This document shows, in pieces, positions 52,945 to 61,667 of a DNA stretch of 64,000 nt. A model generated the notes under the pieces. It searched no databases, was not told the DNA's origin, and saw only the letters and a list, made by a program, of their open reading frames with translations. The stretch is from an uncultured Alphaproteobacteria bacterium (GTDB taxonomy: Bacteria; Pseudomonadota; Alphaproteobacteria; Rhizobiales; Ancalomicrobiaceae): assembly GCA_937892955.1 (NCBI GenBank), contig CALBKH010000036.1, forward strand, positions 11,708 through 75,707. Reading direction: 5' to 3'. The translations under genes and the position numbers were made by a program. Position 1 is the stretch's first letter. Every line of letters starts with the position of its first letter.

Positions 52945-54174
52945 TCACGCCCTCGCCTTTTCGCGCTTCCTGCTGCCGATCAGCGCCATCAACATCGGGC
53001 CGAGGCTGAAGCCGCCCTCCTCCGCCTTGCGCGTCAGACTACGCAGATAGCCGCCGGCCGATGCGATCATCGCGTGGCGTTGCAGGATCGCCGCGACGAC
53101 GACGGCCGCCTGAACCTCGCCGAGGATTCCCCTCGCCTCCTCCCAAGCGCTCGGCGAAATCCCGAGCATCGGCCGCACCACGGTTGCGGTGGCGAGGAAG
53201 TCGCGCCAGCTGGAGATGCCGTCTCGGGCATAGTCGATGATGTCGGGACAGGCCTGGAGCACCATCCCCAAGGGGAAGGCCCCTTCCGCAAGTTTGGGCG
53301 CTCGTGGTTCGATCTCTGCCCTCGCCGCCCTCACTTCTTGGAAGCGAGGTTCAAGTTCAGTAGAGGGGTGTGGGTTTGAATTCTGTATGTGACGCTCAAT
53401 TTGAGACTCATCGCCGCTCGTATTCTCGTCTTTTCCATGTATTTCCAACAACATGAACACGTCGTCTGCAAGCGTCGAGAGATCGTCGGCGATCCCTTCG
53501 AGTTCGGTGAGCCCAGCATTGCGCGGAATGCCCCCGACGATCGAGCGGAAATGAGCATGGACCTCGCTCCAGTCGGCCGGTCCCCTACCCTCTCGGCGCG
53601 TCGGAACGCCCTCCTCGAGGCCGGTGGCGATCATCTTGGCGATGTCGCGGCGGCAGATGGTGATGCGCTCGCGCGCCAGCCGCAGCGCCCGATCGGCGGC
53701 GCGGACGTCCTCCGCCAGGCTCTCGATCTCTTCGGCGCGGGCGACGAGCGGCGTCAGATCGAAGCCGAAAGCCTGATCGATCTCTCCACCCTCCCCTTTG
53801 CGGGCGTAGCGCTTGCCGTTGGGGCTGTCGCGGCGGACGATGAGGCCGGCGTCGACCAGGCCGGCGATGTGCCGACGCAGCGTCGCCGGCGCCATGCCGT
53901 GTGCCCGGAGCGCCAGCTGTCGGTTCGACGGCCACACCACGAGCTTGTCACCCGACAGCGTCGTCTCCGGATGGAAGCTCAGCAGCGCGTCGAGCACCGC
54001 CAGCGCCCGCTCGGAGACCCCGAGTCTGGCTTTGGCAGTGCAGATCGAACGGAAGACCTCCCACTTGTGGACAACCTTTTCCGGGGCTCGCGCCTCCGCC
54101 TTGGACTGCGCTGCCACATGGGCAAGCGTCAGCGATCGCCCTCCGAAGGGCGTTCTGGACTGATAGGGCTGCAT
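52945..54174 (-). CDS. repC: Plasmid replication initiator RepC
   Basis: 409 aa, the normal RepC length. The N-terminal domain reads VFRSICTAKARLGVSERALAVLDALLSFHPETTLSGDKLVVWPSNRQLALRAHGM (core FHPETTLSGDKLVVWPSNRQL) and includes an HTH with LRRHIAGLVDAGLIVRRDSPNGKRY. The C-terminal domain ends RHAMIASAGGYLRSLTRKAEEGGFSLGPMLMAL. RepC is rate-limiting for repABC plasmid replication and its origin normally lies within its own gene. Upstream, in the 151-bp gap to repB, is a counter-transcribed RNA. An A-rich hairpin (TTTGCC / GGCAAA, 54181-54200) overlaps its ribosome-binding site and may sequester it. Confidence 0.93.
   Translation of the reverse strand: MQPYQSRTPFGGRSLTLAHVAAQSKAEARAPEKVVHKWEVFRSICTAKARLGVSERALAVLDALLSFHPETTLSGDKLVVWPSNRQLALRAHGMAPATLRRHIAGLVDAGLIVRRDSPNGKRYARKGEGGEIDQAFGFDLTPLVARAEEIESLAEDVRAADRALRLARERITICRRDIAKMIATGLEEGVPTRREGRGPADWSEVHAHFRSIVGGIPRNAGLTELEGIADDLSTLADDVFMLLEIHGKDENTSGDESQIERHIQNSNPHPSTELEPRFQEVRAARAEIEPRAPKLAEGAFPLGMVLQACPDIIDYARDGISSWRDFLATATVVRPMLGISPSAWEEARGILGEVQAAVVVAAILQRHAMIASAGGYLRSLTRKAEEGGFSLGPMLMALIGSRKREKARA
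53335..53465. other. AT-rich patch inside repC, candidate oriV
   Basis: This part of the repC coding region is much richer in A/T than its surroundings and encodes a low-complexity linker (KDENTSGDESQIERHIQNSN). In characterised repABC plasmids oriV lies in an AT-rich segment within repC, so this is the best candidate. Location seen, function inferred. Confidence 0.5.
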
Positions 54175-54234
54175 GATGCCTTTGCCTTTGTTCGGGCAAA
54201 AAAAATCTGCTCGCCGAAACGGCGTGGAAAACGC

Positions 54235-54263
54235 TTGACGGTGATTCCCGGAAATGCGAATCT
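54235..54263 (+). promoter_or_regulatory. Promoter of the counter-transcribed RNA
   Basis: TTGACG (54235-54240), 17-bp spacer, GAATCT (54258-54263), on the strand opposite to repABC. Confidence 0.6.
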
Positions 54264-54269
54264 CTAGTT

Positions 54270-54320
54270 GCTACACGAGAGAAGGGCTTCCGGAACGGTC
54301 GTTTCGGGGGCCTTTTTTCT
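54270..54320 (+). ncRNA. repABC counter-transcribed antisense RNA (ctRNA, incompatibility RNA)
   Basis: About 50 nt, from a start estimated near 54270 to a T run at 54313-54318. It is antisense to the repB-repC leader and dominated by one long hairpin that is also its terminator. Position, size, orientation and terminator match the ctRNAs that control RepC synthesis and incompatibility in repABC plasmids. Start site is estimated from the promoter. Confidence 0.7.
54285..54318 (+). terminator. Intrinsic terminator of the ctRNA
   Basis: GGCTTCCGGAAC / GTTTCGGGGGCC forms a 12-bp stem (with G-T pairs) around GGTC, followed by six Ts. Confidence 0.75.
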
Positions 54321-54325
54321 TTGCG

Positions 54326-55318
54326 TCACTCTCCATTTTGGTTCGACGAATTCTCCTGCCGGAACGCCTCATAGAAGCGATCGAGATTGGCAGAGAGAAA
54401 GGCTCCGAAGGCAGCCGCCTCCCCGCTTCGCGCTTTCAGCGCCAGCGTGAATTTGCGTCCGTCTTCGATGATTTCCGCAGCCAGCGCCCCGTCTCGAGGA
54501 CTCCAACTGCGACGGTCCAGCGAACGACGAGGCGTCACCGCATTGGATGCCTTCACCCGCGCGATCAGCGTATTGAAGCGCTCTTCGTTCGGCAGGCTCC
54601 GAAAGTCGCTGTCCGCAACGACCTCCAGAGCAGCCTCCAGTCTCGCTGGCTTCTCGAGAAGCTGCTTCAATTCGTACCAGCGATCGCGGCCGATCCCCTT
54701 GGCTCGCCCGAGTGCGGAGAGAACCTCGGACGGAAGGGTCGCCACGGACAACATCTTCGACAGGGTCGCCTTGTCGATGGACAACGCGGCGAGGACGACG
54801 GCGTTGTCGCCATCGTACTTAAGTCGGCAGAGCGTATCGGCGAAGACAGCCCGTTCGATAAAGGTCAGGTTGGCGCGGGCTGAATTCTCTTGGCCTTGCG
54901 CGACGACATGGTCCTTGTCAGAGAGCGCCTTTACGACGGCCCTCACCTTCCGCCCGAGCAGCCGAGCGGCCTTCAGACGCCTCCGGCCGAAGACGACCAT
55001 GTAACGTCCGACGGCAGTCGGATGCGGGCGGACGAGAATGGGACTATCCTGCCCGCGCTCGCGAATGGCCTCGACGAGTTCTTGGAACTCGACTTCGTCA
55101 TCCTCCAACCGATCCCGCACGAAGGAGGCATCGACGAGCTCGGGATCGAGGTCGACAATCGTTTCTCCTTCGGCGAGCCGATCGGCCTGTGCCGCCAATT
55201 CGCCGATCGAGCTGATGATCGACCGCGACGCTCCCTTGATGGTGTAGTCGAGAGCCGGACGCTCCGCCTCCGGCGCGCTTTCATCCATCAGATTGGCAAA
55301 AGGGTTCTTGCGAGCCAT
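54326..55318 (-). CDS. repB: Plasmid partitioning protein RepB (ParB family)
   Basis: 330 aa. A ParB/Srx domain lies at about residues 60-160 (FQELVEAIRERGQDSPILVRPHPTAVGRYMVVFGRRRLKAARLLG; core GQDSPILVRPHP, FGRRRLKAA), then an HTH region LSIDKATLSKMLSVATLP and a C-terminal dimerisation part ending FLSANLDRFYEAF. It binds parS sites and works with RepA to segregate the plasmid and regulate repABC. It follows repA by 63 bp, which contain the candidate parS. Confidence 0.93.
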   Translation of the reverse strand: MARKNPFANLMDESAPEAERPALDYTIKGASRSIISSIGELAAQADRLAEGETIVDLDPELVDASFVRDRLEDDEVEFQELVEAIRERGQDSPILVRPHPTAVGRYMVVFGRRRLKAARLLGRKVRAVVKALSDKDHVVAQGQENSARANLTFIERAVFADTLCRLKYDGDNAVVLAALSIDKATLSKMLSVATLPSEVLSALGRAKGIGRDRWYELKQLLEKPARLEAALEVVADSDFRSLPNEERFNTLIARVKASNAVTPRRSLDRRSWSPRDGALAAEIIEDGRKFTLALKARSGEAAAFGAFLSANLDRFYEAFRQENSSNQNGE

Positions 55319-55364
55319 GGCGTCAGACCTGCATCCGATTGAGAGGGCAGGGGATTTCCCCGCT

Positions 55365-55380
55365 TTTGACGGCCGTCAAC
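55365..55380. promoter_or_regulatory. Candidate parS partition site
   Basis: TTTGACGGCCGTCAAC fits the repABC parS consensus GTT-N4-GC-N4-AAC at every fixed base except the first, around a perfect 14-bp palindrome (55366-55379). Its place between repA and repB matches known Ti-type parS positions. Confidence 0.7.
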
Positions 55381-55381
55381 A

Positions 55382-56569
55382 TCACAGCCGCCCCCATGCC
55401 TGGTGGATGAGGCCCTGGACCTCGAAATTGACGGCATCCATGCACTCGATGGCACGATCGTAGGTATCGCGATTGAAGTTCGACCGTTCGACTTCGTAGA
55501 GCGTCTGCTTGGTCAGACCCGCATCCGAAATAGCCGTCGACTTGAGCATGGGGCTCTTCAGGATTTCGCCGGCGAGCATGGAATGCATGAAGCCGAGCAT
55601 CTGAGCCTGTGGCACATCCGTCGGTTCGTAGCGTGTGATCAGATAGCGCAGCCAGTCCATCTTCACCTCGGCCCCCGCCTTGCGGATGGTCTTGACGATG
55701 TTGCCGAGCATCAGAAGAAACTGGCTCATCGACATGAGATCCAGCATCTGCGGGTGAACCGTTATGAGGACGGATGTCGCCGCCGTCAGAGCCGTCAGCG
55801 TCAGGTACCCGAGCTGCGGCGGACAATCGATCAACACCACGTCATAGCGGTCGTCGACGTCTGCGAGTGCGGCGCCGAAACGCGTGAAGAAGCGCCGCCC
55901 TTCACCGCTTCCCTGCATGGCGAGCGGCGTGTCGTACTCGTATTCTTGGAGTTCGAGATTGGCCGGAATGATGTCGAGTAAGGGAAAGTTGGTCGGTAGG
56001 ATGACGTCGGAGATCGGCTTGCGTGCCCCGTCGTAGCGGATGGTGTCGTAGAGCGAGGGATTGCGATCGAGTTCGGGCTGGAACCCGTGCAACGCCGAAA
56101 GCGACGCCTGCGGATCGAGATCCACCATGAGAACTCGGTGCCCGGTCAGCGCCAGATGTTGAGCGAGATGAGCCGTCGTCGTCGTCTTGCCGGAACCGCC
56201 CTTGAAATTGACGACGGCGATGACCTGCAGCTTCTCGCCCGGCTTTCGCCACGGGACATACTTCTTCGCGTCCGAGCGACCGTTCTTGTCGAGATAGTCA
56301 CGCAGCTCCGCCATCTGCGCTGCCGTGTAGAACCTCCGACCGCCGGAGGCGATCTGAGGTTCGGGTCCTTTCCCTTCGAGGTGAAGTCGCTTCAAGTTGT
56401 TCGGACTGACCCCGAGATAGTGGGCAACCTCCGCCATGGCGAACAGTCGAAGCTTCTTCTTGGCATCCGGCGGGAATTTTTCCTGACGTAGCTGATCCAG
56501 CTTGCGGGAGATTTCAGCCCCCTGCATCAGGATCTTGTCGTCGAATTCGAATGAGGGGAGCGGGAGCAT
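55382..56569 (-). CDS. repA: Plasmid partitioning ATPase RepA (ParA family)
   Basis: 395 aa from the ATG at 56569, the usual RepA size; a start at 56647 would lie upstream of the apparent promoter. An N-terminal MerR-like HTH spans about residues 40-95 (FAMAEVAHYLGVSPNNLKRLHLEGKGPEPQI), then a ParA ATPase with deviant Walker A KGGSGKTTT (123-131) and DLDPQASLSAL (150-160), and VVLIDCPPQLGYLTL. RepA partitions the plasmid with RepB and represses its own operon. First gene of repABC, divergent from traI. Confidence 0.93.
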   Translation of the reverse strand: MLPLPSFEFDDKILMQGAEISRKLDQLRQEKFPPDAKKKLRLFAMAEVAHYLGVSPNNLKRLHLEGKGPEPQIASGGRRFYTAAQMAELRDYLDKNGRSDAKKYVPWRKPGEKLQVIAVVNFKGGSGKTTTTAHLAQHLALTGHRVLMVDLDPQASLSALHGFQPELDRNPSLYDTIRYDGARKPISDVILPTNFPLLDIIPANLELQEYEYDTPLAMQGSGEGRRFFTRFGAALADVDDRYDVVLIDCPPQLGYLTLTALTAATSVLITVHPQMLDLMSMSQFLLMLGNIVKTIRKAGAEVKMDWLRYLITRYEPTDVPQAQMLGFMHSMLAGEILKSPMLKSTAISDAGLTKQTLYEVERSNFNRDTYDRAIECMDAVNFEVQGLIHQAWGRL

Positions 56570-56593
56570 GTCGCCTTCCACCTGTCGAGAAAA

Positions 56594-56631
56594 TGGCGCC
56601 AGAAACGGGGATCTGGCCGTGTTGGCGCCAG
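56594..56631. promoter_or_regulatory. TGGCGCCAG direct repeats in the repA leader, candidate RepA operator
   Basis: TGGCGCCAG occurs at 56594-56602 and 56623-56631 (29 bp apart) and a partial TGCGCCAG at 56732-56739. Each contains a GGCGCC palindrome. The second abuts the -10 box of the candidate repA promoter, a suitable place for RepA autorepression. Confidence 0.5.
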
Positions 56632-56657
56632 TATGTGCGATTCTCATGGGCAGGCAA
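56630..56657 (-). promoter_or_regulatory. Candidate repABC promoter
   Basis: On the minus strand TTGCCT (56652-56657), 16-bp spacer and CATACT (56630-56635), 60-90 bp before the repA start. Confidence 0.45.
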
Positions 56658-56958
56658 GGACTTAATGGTTAACGAAAACTTACCGGTCGCCCCGCGCTCC
56701 CTGACGGCATCGAATCGCATTCCCGAATCTTTGCGCCAGTTCCGCAAGTTGCCGCCGAATATCGCCCGATTCTCCGCTTGACCGAACCCGTCGAAATTGA
56801 CGGGGAAACGTCAGACCGATCGCAACTCGAGACCCAACACCGACGACGATCTTCGGACCTGCGAATCGACGACTACACCCCGTCAAATTCGCCGGTCTGA
56901 CGCCGCGCGCCATCCGTGCTCCCCTTGGCTTCGTTCCAACGAACCGAGGGACCGAGCC
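56658..56958. promoter_or_regulatory. repA-traI intergenic control region
   Basis: This divergent gap should hold the traI/trb promoter. No canonical 18-bp tra box (palindrome around GTGCAGATCTGCAC) is present. The best dyad is TTCGTT-CC-AACGAA (56930-56943), 15 bp before the traI start, overlapping its ribosome-binding region. No gene is seen. Confidence 0.45.
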
Positions 56959-57585
56959 ATGCGAGCCGTAGCGATCTCGAACGCCGACACCGATCACGCA
57001 CGCGATCTGATTGATCAGATGCATCGGTTGCGCGCCCGCATCTTCGGCGGACGCCTCGGTTGGAACGTCCGAATCGAAGAAGGGAAGGAGCTCGACGAAT
57101 ACGATCGGCTCGGCCCCACTTACATCCTCGCGATCACGCCGAGCGACACCGTCGTCGGATGCGCCCGACTTCTGCCGGCTACCGGCCCGACCATGCTGGA
57201 GCGAACCTTCCCACAACTGCTCGACGGCCGGAAGCTCCGCACCCATCGCGGCGTGATCGAGGCCTCGCGCTTCTGCGTCGACACGACCACCGGCTCGACG
57301 GTCTCGTCACGGACGCTCCATCAGGCGACCCTGACACTCTTCGCCGCGGTCATCGACTGGTCGATGGCCAACGACTACCGCGAGATCGTGATGGCGACCG
57401 ACGTCCGCTTCGAGCGGATCCTGCAGCGGGCGCACTGGCCGATGCGACGGCTCGGCGAGGTTCGCCTCATCGGCGAGACCATCAGCGTCGCGGGAACGCT
57501 TCCGGCGGATCGGATCAGCTTCGAGAAGGTCTGCCCGCCCGGCTATGCCTCCGAGTTCGGCGCCCACGCCGCCGTCGCGGCTTGA
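56959..57585 (+). CDS. traI: Acyl-homoserine-lactone synthase TraI (LuxI family)
   Basis: 208 aa. The invariant LuxI residues are present: Arg25, Phe29 and Trp35 (RARIFGGRLGW), Glu44/Asp46/Asp49 (GKELDEYDRLG), the CARLLP arginine, and EASRFCV with its Glu and Arg. It makes an N-acyl-homoserine lactone from acyl-ACP and SAM. GAGGGA precedes the ATG. As in Ti plasmids it heads the trb operon, 15 bp before trbB, linking conjugation to cell density. The cognate LuxR-type TraR is not in the window. Confidence 0.92.
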   Translation: MRAVAISNADTDHARDLIDQMHRLRARIFGGRLGWNVRIEEGKELDEYDRLGPTYILAITPSDTVVGCARLLPATGPTMLERTFPQLLDGRKLRTHRGVIEASRFCVDTTTGSTVSSRTLHQATLTLFAAVIDWSMANDYREIVMATDVRFERILQRAHWPMRRLGEVRLIGETISVAGTLPADRISFEKVCPPGYASEFGAHAAVAA

Positions 57586-57600
57586 GACGGCGGGTTCGGC

Positions 57601-58569
57601 ATGGCTCAGGCGCGCTCCCATCCCCGATTGGTCCGCAAGCTCGAAGAGGCGCTCGGGCCGCTGCTCCGCGCCGCACTCGAAGACCCGTCGGTCGTCGAGA
57701 TCATGCTCAATCCCGATGGGCGGATCTTCGTCGAGCGGTTGGGGGAGGGGATCCGTGAAGCCGAAACCATGCTCGCCGGCACCGCCGAGATCATCATCGG
57801 CAGCGTCGCCCACGCGCTCCAGTCGGAGGCCGACGACACACGCCCGATCGTCTCTGGCGAGTTGCCGATCGGCGGACACCGTTTCGAGGGGCTGTTGCCG
57901 CCGGTCGTCGGCGCCCCGACCTTCACCATCCGCAAGCGGGCGTCGCAACTGATCGCGCTCGACGCCTATGTCGCCTCGGGCGTGATGAGCGAAGGGCAGG
58001 CGGATGCCTTGCGCATGGCCGTCTCTTCCCGCCGCAACATCGTCGTCTCCGGCGGCACGGGATCGGGCAAGACGACGCTCGCCAATGCGGTGATCGCCGA
58101 GATGGTCCGCATCGCGCCCGACCATCGCCTGGTGATCCTCGAGGACACGGCCGAGATCCGCTGCACTGCCGAGAACGCCGTCGCGCTCCACACCTCCGAC
58201 ACCGTCGACATGGCGCGCCTCCTCAAATCGACGATGCGGCTGCGTCCCGACCGCATCATCGTCGGCGAGGTGCGCGACGGCGCCGCCCTGACCCTGCTCA
58301 AGGCCTGGAACACCGGCCATCCCGGCGGGATCACCACGGTTCACGCCAACACCGCGGCTTCCGCCCTGCGCCGGCTCGAACAGCTGACGGCCGAAGCGAG
58401 CCGGCAGCCGATGCACGAAGTGATCGGCGAGGCCGTCGACCTCGTCGTGTCGATCGAACGAACCCCGACCGGTCGACGCCTGCGCGAGATCCTCGAGGTC
58501 GAGGGCTTCGTCGATGGCCACTACCAGACCCGCCCTCTCTCAACCGAGGCAAGACGCCATGTCGCCTGA
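57601..58569 (+). CDS. trbB: Conjugal transfer ATPase TrbB (VirB11 family)
   Basis: 322 aa cytoplasmic hexameric ATPase of the type IV secretion system. Walker A is GGTGSGKTT (151-159), the Asp box ILEDTAEIRC follows, Walker B-like RIIVGEVRDGAAL and the His box GHPGGITTVHAN are all present. Its 3' end overlaps trbC by 11 bp. Confidence 0.93.
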   Translation: MAQARSHPRLVRKLEEALGPLLRAALEDPSVVEIMLNPDGRIFVERLGEGIREAETMLAGTAEIIIGSVAHALQSEADDTRPIVSGELPIGGHRFEGLLPPVVGAPTFTIRKRASQLIALDAYVASGVMSEGQADALRMAVSSRRNIVVSGGTGSGKTTLANAVIAEMVRIAPDHRLVILEDTAEIRCTAENAVALHTSDTVDMARLLKSTMRLRPDRIIVGEVRDGAALTLLKAWNTGHPGGITTVHANTAASALRRLEQLTAEASRQPMHEVIGEAVDLVVSIERTPTGRRLREILEVEGFVDGHYQTRPLSTEARRHVA

Positions 58570-58909
58570 TCGAACCTGCACGCTCGTTCTCCTCTCCCTC
58601 TTCTTGGTCGCCTGCACCGCCGGCCCGGCGTTCGCCTCGAGCGGCGGCAGCCTGCCGTGGGAGAGCCCGCTTCAGCAGATCCAGCAGTCGATCACCGGTC
58701 CGGTCGCCGGCTTCATCGCGCTGGCGGCCGTCGCGGTCGCCGGCGGCATGCTGATCTTCGGCGGCGAGCTCAACGATTTCGCGCGGCGGCTGATGTACGT
58801 GGTGCTCGTCGCCGGCATCCTGCTCGGCGCCTCCCAGATCGTCGCTCTGTTCGGCTCGACCGGCGCCTCCATCGGCGTGAGTGACGAGCGGGCAGGGGAG
58901 GGGGCGTGA
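58559..58909 (+). CDS. trbC: Conjugal transfer pilin TrbC
   Basis: 116 aa prepilin. A signal sequence (residues 1-26, LVLLSLFLVACTAGPAFA before SSGGSLPW) is followed by two hydrophobic segments (GPVAGFIALAAVAVAGGMLIFGG and LMYVVLVAGILLGASQIVALF) around FARRL, the VirB2/TrbC pilin pattern. It overlaps trbB and its stop shares a base with the trbD start. Confidence 0.9.
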   Translation: MSPDRTCTLVLLSLFLVACTAGPAFASSGGSLPWESPLQQIQQSITGPVAGFIALAAVAVAGGMLIFGGELNDFARRLMYVVLVAGILLGASQIVALFGSTGASIGVSDERAGEGA

Positions 58910-59208
58910 TGGCCGAGATCACGTCCTCGCTCGAGCGCACGCGCATTCACCGGGCGCTGTCGCGTCCCAACCTGCTGCTCGGCGCCGACCGCGAGTTGGT
59001 GCTGGTCACCGGGCTCGCCGCGGCGATCCTGATCTTCGTGGTGCTGACCTGGACCTCGGCGCTCGTCGGCTTCCTCCTCTGGACGATCGTCCTCGGAATC
59101 CTGCGGATGATGGCCAAGGCCGATCCGCAGATGCGGGCGGTCTATGCCCGCTACATCCGCTATCGGCCGATCTATCGGCCGACCTCCACCCCCTGGCGTC
59201 GCGCGTGA
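58909..59208 (+). CDS. trbD: Conjugal transfer protein TrbD
   Basis: 99 aa VirB3-like inner-membrane protein. IHRALSRPNLLLGADRELVLVTGLAAAILIF (core RPNLLLGADRELVL) and a second hydrophobic segment are typical; it ends YRPIYRPTSTPWRRA. The ATG at 58909 overlaps the trbC stop by one base; a GTG three bases upstream is an alternative. It probably docks with the TrbE ATPase. Confidence 0.9.
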   Translation: MAEITSSLERTRIHRALSRPNLLLGADRELVLVTGLAAAILIFVVLTWTSALVGFLLWTIVLGILRMMAKADPQMRAVYARYIRYRPIYRPTSTPWRRA

Positions 59209-59216
59209 GGTCCGAC

Positions 59217-61667
59217 ATGGTCGCGCTCCGCTCCTTCCGTCCTTCCGGCCCGTCCTTCTCCGACCTGGTGCCCTATGCGGCCCTGGTCGAGAACGGCGTC
59301 ATCCTGCTCAAGGACGGCTCGTTGATGGCCGGTTGGTACTTCGCCGGCCCCGACAGCGAGAGCTCGACCGACTTCGAGCGCAACGAGGTCTCCCGCCGGA
59401 TCAACGCCATCCTGGCGCGGCTCGGATCCGGCTGGATGATCCAGGTCGAGGCGGTGCGGGTCCCGACGACCACCTATCCGGCCCGAGAGGCCTGCCGGTT
59501 TCCCGATCCCGTCAGCCGGGCGATCGACGACGAACGGCGGATCCGCTTCGAACGCGCGAGCGGTCACTTCGAGAGCCGACACGCGATGATCCTGACCTGG
59601 CGTTCGGCTTCGCCGCGCAAGGCCGGGCTGGCGCGTTTCGTCTATGCCGACGACGAGAGCCGCACCGCGAGCTTCGTCGACACCACACTCCATTTCTTCC
59701 GCACCAGCATTCGCGAGGTCGAGCAATATCTCGCCGGCGTGCTGTCGATCCGCCGGATGGTCACCCGCGAGGTGAGCGAAGCGAGCGGCCTCCGTGTCGC
59801 GCGCTATGACGAACTCTTCCAGTTCGTCCGCTTCGCCATCACCGGCGAGAACCACCCGGTCCGTCTGCCGGCGATCCCGATGTATCTCGACTGGTTGGCG
59901 GTCGCAGAGTTCCACCACGGGCTCGGACCGCTGGTCGATCATCGCCGTCTGGCGATCGTCGCCATCGACGGTCTGCCGGCGGAGAGCGCCCCCGGCATTC
60001 TCAACGCCCTCGACCTGATGCCTCTCACCTATCGTTGGTCGAGCCGCTTCATGTTCCTCGACGAGCACGAGGCGCGCGAGCGTCTGGAGCGGACGCGGAA
60101 GAAGTGGCAGCAGAAGGTCCGGCCGTTCCTCGACCAACTCTTCCAGACGGCGAGCCGATCGCTCGATCAGGATGCGGCTTCGATGGTCGCCGAGACTGAG
60201 GACGCCATCGCCGAGGCCGCCTCGGGTCTCGTCGCCTTCGGCTACTACACCGCGGTGATCGTGCTCTTCGACGAAGACGAGGAGCGGCTGCGCGACAAGG
60301 CCGAAGCGGTGCGCCGCCTGGTCCAGTCGGAAGGCTTCGGCGCCCGGATCGAGACGCTCAATGCGACCGAGGCCTTCCTCGGCAGCCTGCCCGGCAATTG
60401 GTACTCGAATGTCCGCGAACCGCTGATCAGCACGCGCAACCTCGCCGATCTGATCCCGTTGAACTCGGTCTGGTCGGGAGCCGAGGTCGCGCCCTGTCCC
60501 TTCTATCCCGAGGGTTCGCCGCCCTTGATGCAGGTGGCGTCGGGCTCGACGCCGTTCCGCCTCAACCTCCATGTCGACGACGTCGGCCACACCCTGGTGT
60601 TCGGGCCGACCGGATCTGGCAAGTCGACGCTGCTCGCCCTCATCGCCGCGCAGTTCCGTCGCTACGACGGCGCGCAGGTCTTCGCTTTCGACAAGGGCGG
60701 GTCGATGTTGCCGCTGACGCTCGCCGTCGGCGGCGACCACTATGACATCGGCGCCGGGGCAGGGGAGGGGGCTCTCGCCTTCTGTCCCCTGTCGGAACTG
60801 TCGAGCGAGGCCGATCGCGCCTGGGCGTCCGAGTGGATCGAAACCCTGATCGTCCTGCAGGGCGTGACCGTCACGCCGGACCATCGCAACGCCGTCTCGC
60901 GGCAGATCGAGCTGATGGCGGCGGCGCGCGGCCGCTCGCTCTCCGACTTCGTCTCGGGCGTGCAGATGCGCGAGATCAAGGACGCGCTCCACGCCTACAC
61001 CGTCGACGGTCCGATGGGTCAGCTCCTCGACGCCGAGACCGACGGTCTGGCGCTCGGCGCCTTCCAGACCTTCGAGGTCGAAGAGTTGATGACCATGGGC
61101 GAGCGCAGTCTGGTGCCCGTGCTCCTCTATCTCTTCCGTCGCATCGAGAAGCGGCTCACCGGCGCGCCGAGCCTGATCATCCTCGACGAGGCCTGGCTGA
61201 TGCTCGGCCACCCCGCCTTCCGCGACAAGATCCGGGAATGGCTGAAGGTGCTGCGCAAGGCCAATTGCGCGGTGATCCTCGCCACCCAGTCGATCTCGGA
61301 TGCCGAGCGGTCCGGGATCATCGACGTCCTGAAGGAGAGCTGCCCGACCAAGATCTGCCTGCCCAACGGGGCGGCGCGCGAACCGGGCACACGAGAGTTC
61401 TACGAGCGCATCGGGTTCAACGAGCGCCAGATCGAGATCGTCGCGAATGCCGTGCCGAAACGTGAGTACTACGCCGTCTCACCAATCGGTCGACGCCTCT
61501 TCGACATGAGCCTGGGGCCCCTGACCCTCGCCTTCGTCGGAGCGTCGGGCAAGGCGGACCTCGCGACGATCCGATCCCTTCACGCCGCGTTCGGGACCGA
61601 CTGGCCCCGCCATTGGCTCCAACAGAGAGGGGTGGCTCATGCCGAGACCTTGCTCCCACCGGCGTGA
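59217..61667 (+). CDS. trbE: Conjugal transfer ATPase TrbE (VirB4 family)
   Basis: 816 aa. The N-terminal CagE/TrbE/VirB domain begins LVPYAALVENGVILLKDGSLMAGWYFAGPD. The ATPase domain has Walker A GPTGSGKST at about residue 463 and Walker B SLIILDEAWLML. It energises pilus assembly and substrate transfer at the inner membrane. The ATG at 59217 lies eight bases after trbD; its end overlaps trbJ by 29 bp. Confidence 0.93.
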   Translation: MVALRSFRPSGPSFSDLVPYAALVENGVILLKDGSLMAGWYFAGPDSESSTDFERNEVSRRINAILARLGSGWMIQVEAVRVPTTTYPAREACRFPDPVSRAIDDERRIRFERASGHFESRHAMILTWRSASPRKAGLARFVYADDESRTASFVDTTLHFFRTSIREVEQYLAGVLSIRRMVTREVSEASGLRVARYDELFQFVRFAITGENHPVRLPAIPMYLDWLAVAEFHHGLGPLVDHRRLAIVAIDGLPAESAPGILNALDLMPLTYRWSSRFMFLDEHEARERLERTRKKWQQKVRPFLDQLFQTASRSLDQDAASMVAETEDAIAEAASGLVAFGYYTAVIVLFDEDEERLRDKAEAVRRLVQSEGFGARIETLNATEAFLGSLPGNWYSNVREPLISTRNLADLIPLNSVWSGAEVAPCPFYPEGSPPLMQVASGSTPFRLNLHVDDVGHTLVFGPTGSGKSTLLALIAAQFRRYDGAQVFAFDKGGSMLPLTLAVGGDHYDIGAGAGEGALAFCPLSELSSEADRAWASEWIETLIVLQGVTVTPDHRNAVSRQIELMAAARGRSLSDFVSGVQMREIKDALHAYTVDGPMGQLLDAETDGLALGAFQTFEVEELMTMGERSLVPVLLYLFRRIEKRLTGAPSLIILDEAWLMLGHPAFRDKIREWLKVLRKANCAVILATQSISDAERSGIIDVLKESCPTKICLPNGAAREPGTREFYERIGFNERQIEIVANAVPKREYYAVSPIGRRLFDMSLGPLTLAFVGASGKADLATIRSLHAAFGTDWPRHWLQQRGVAHAETLLPPA

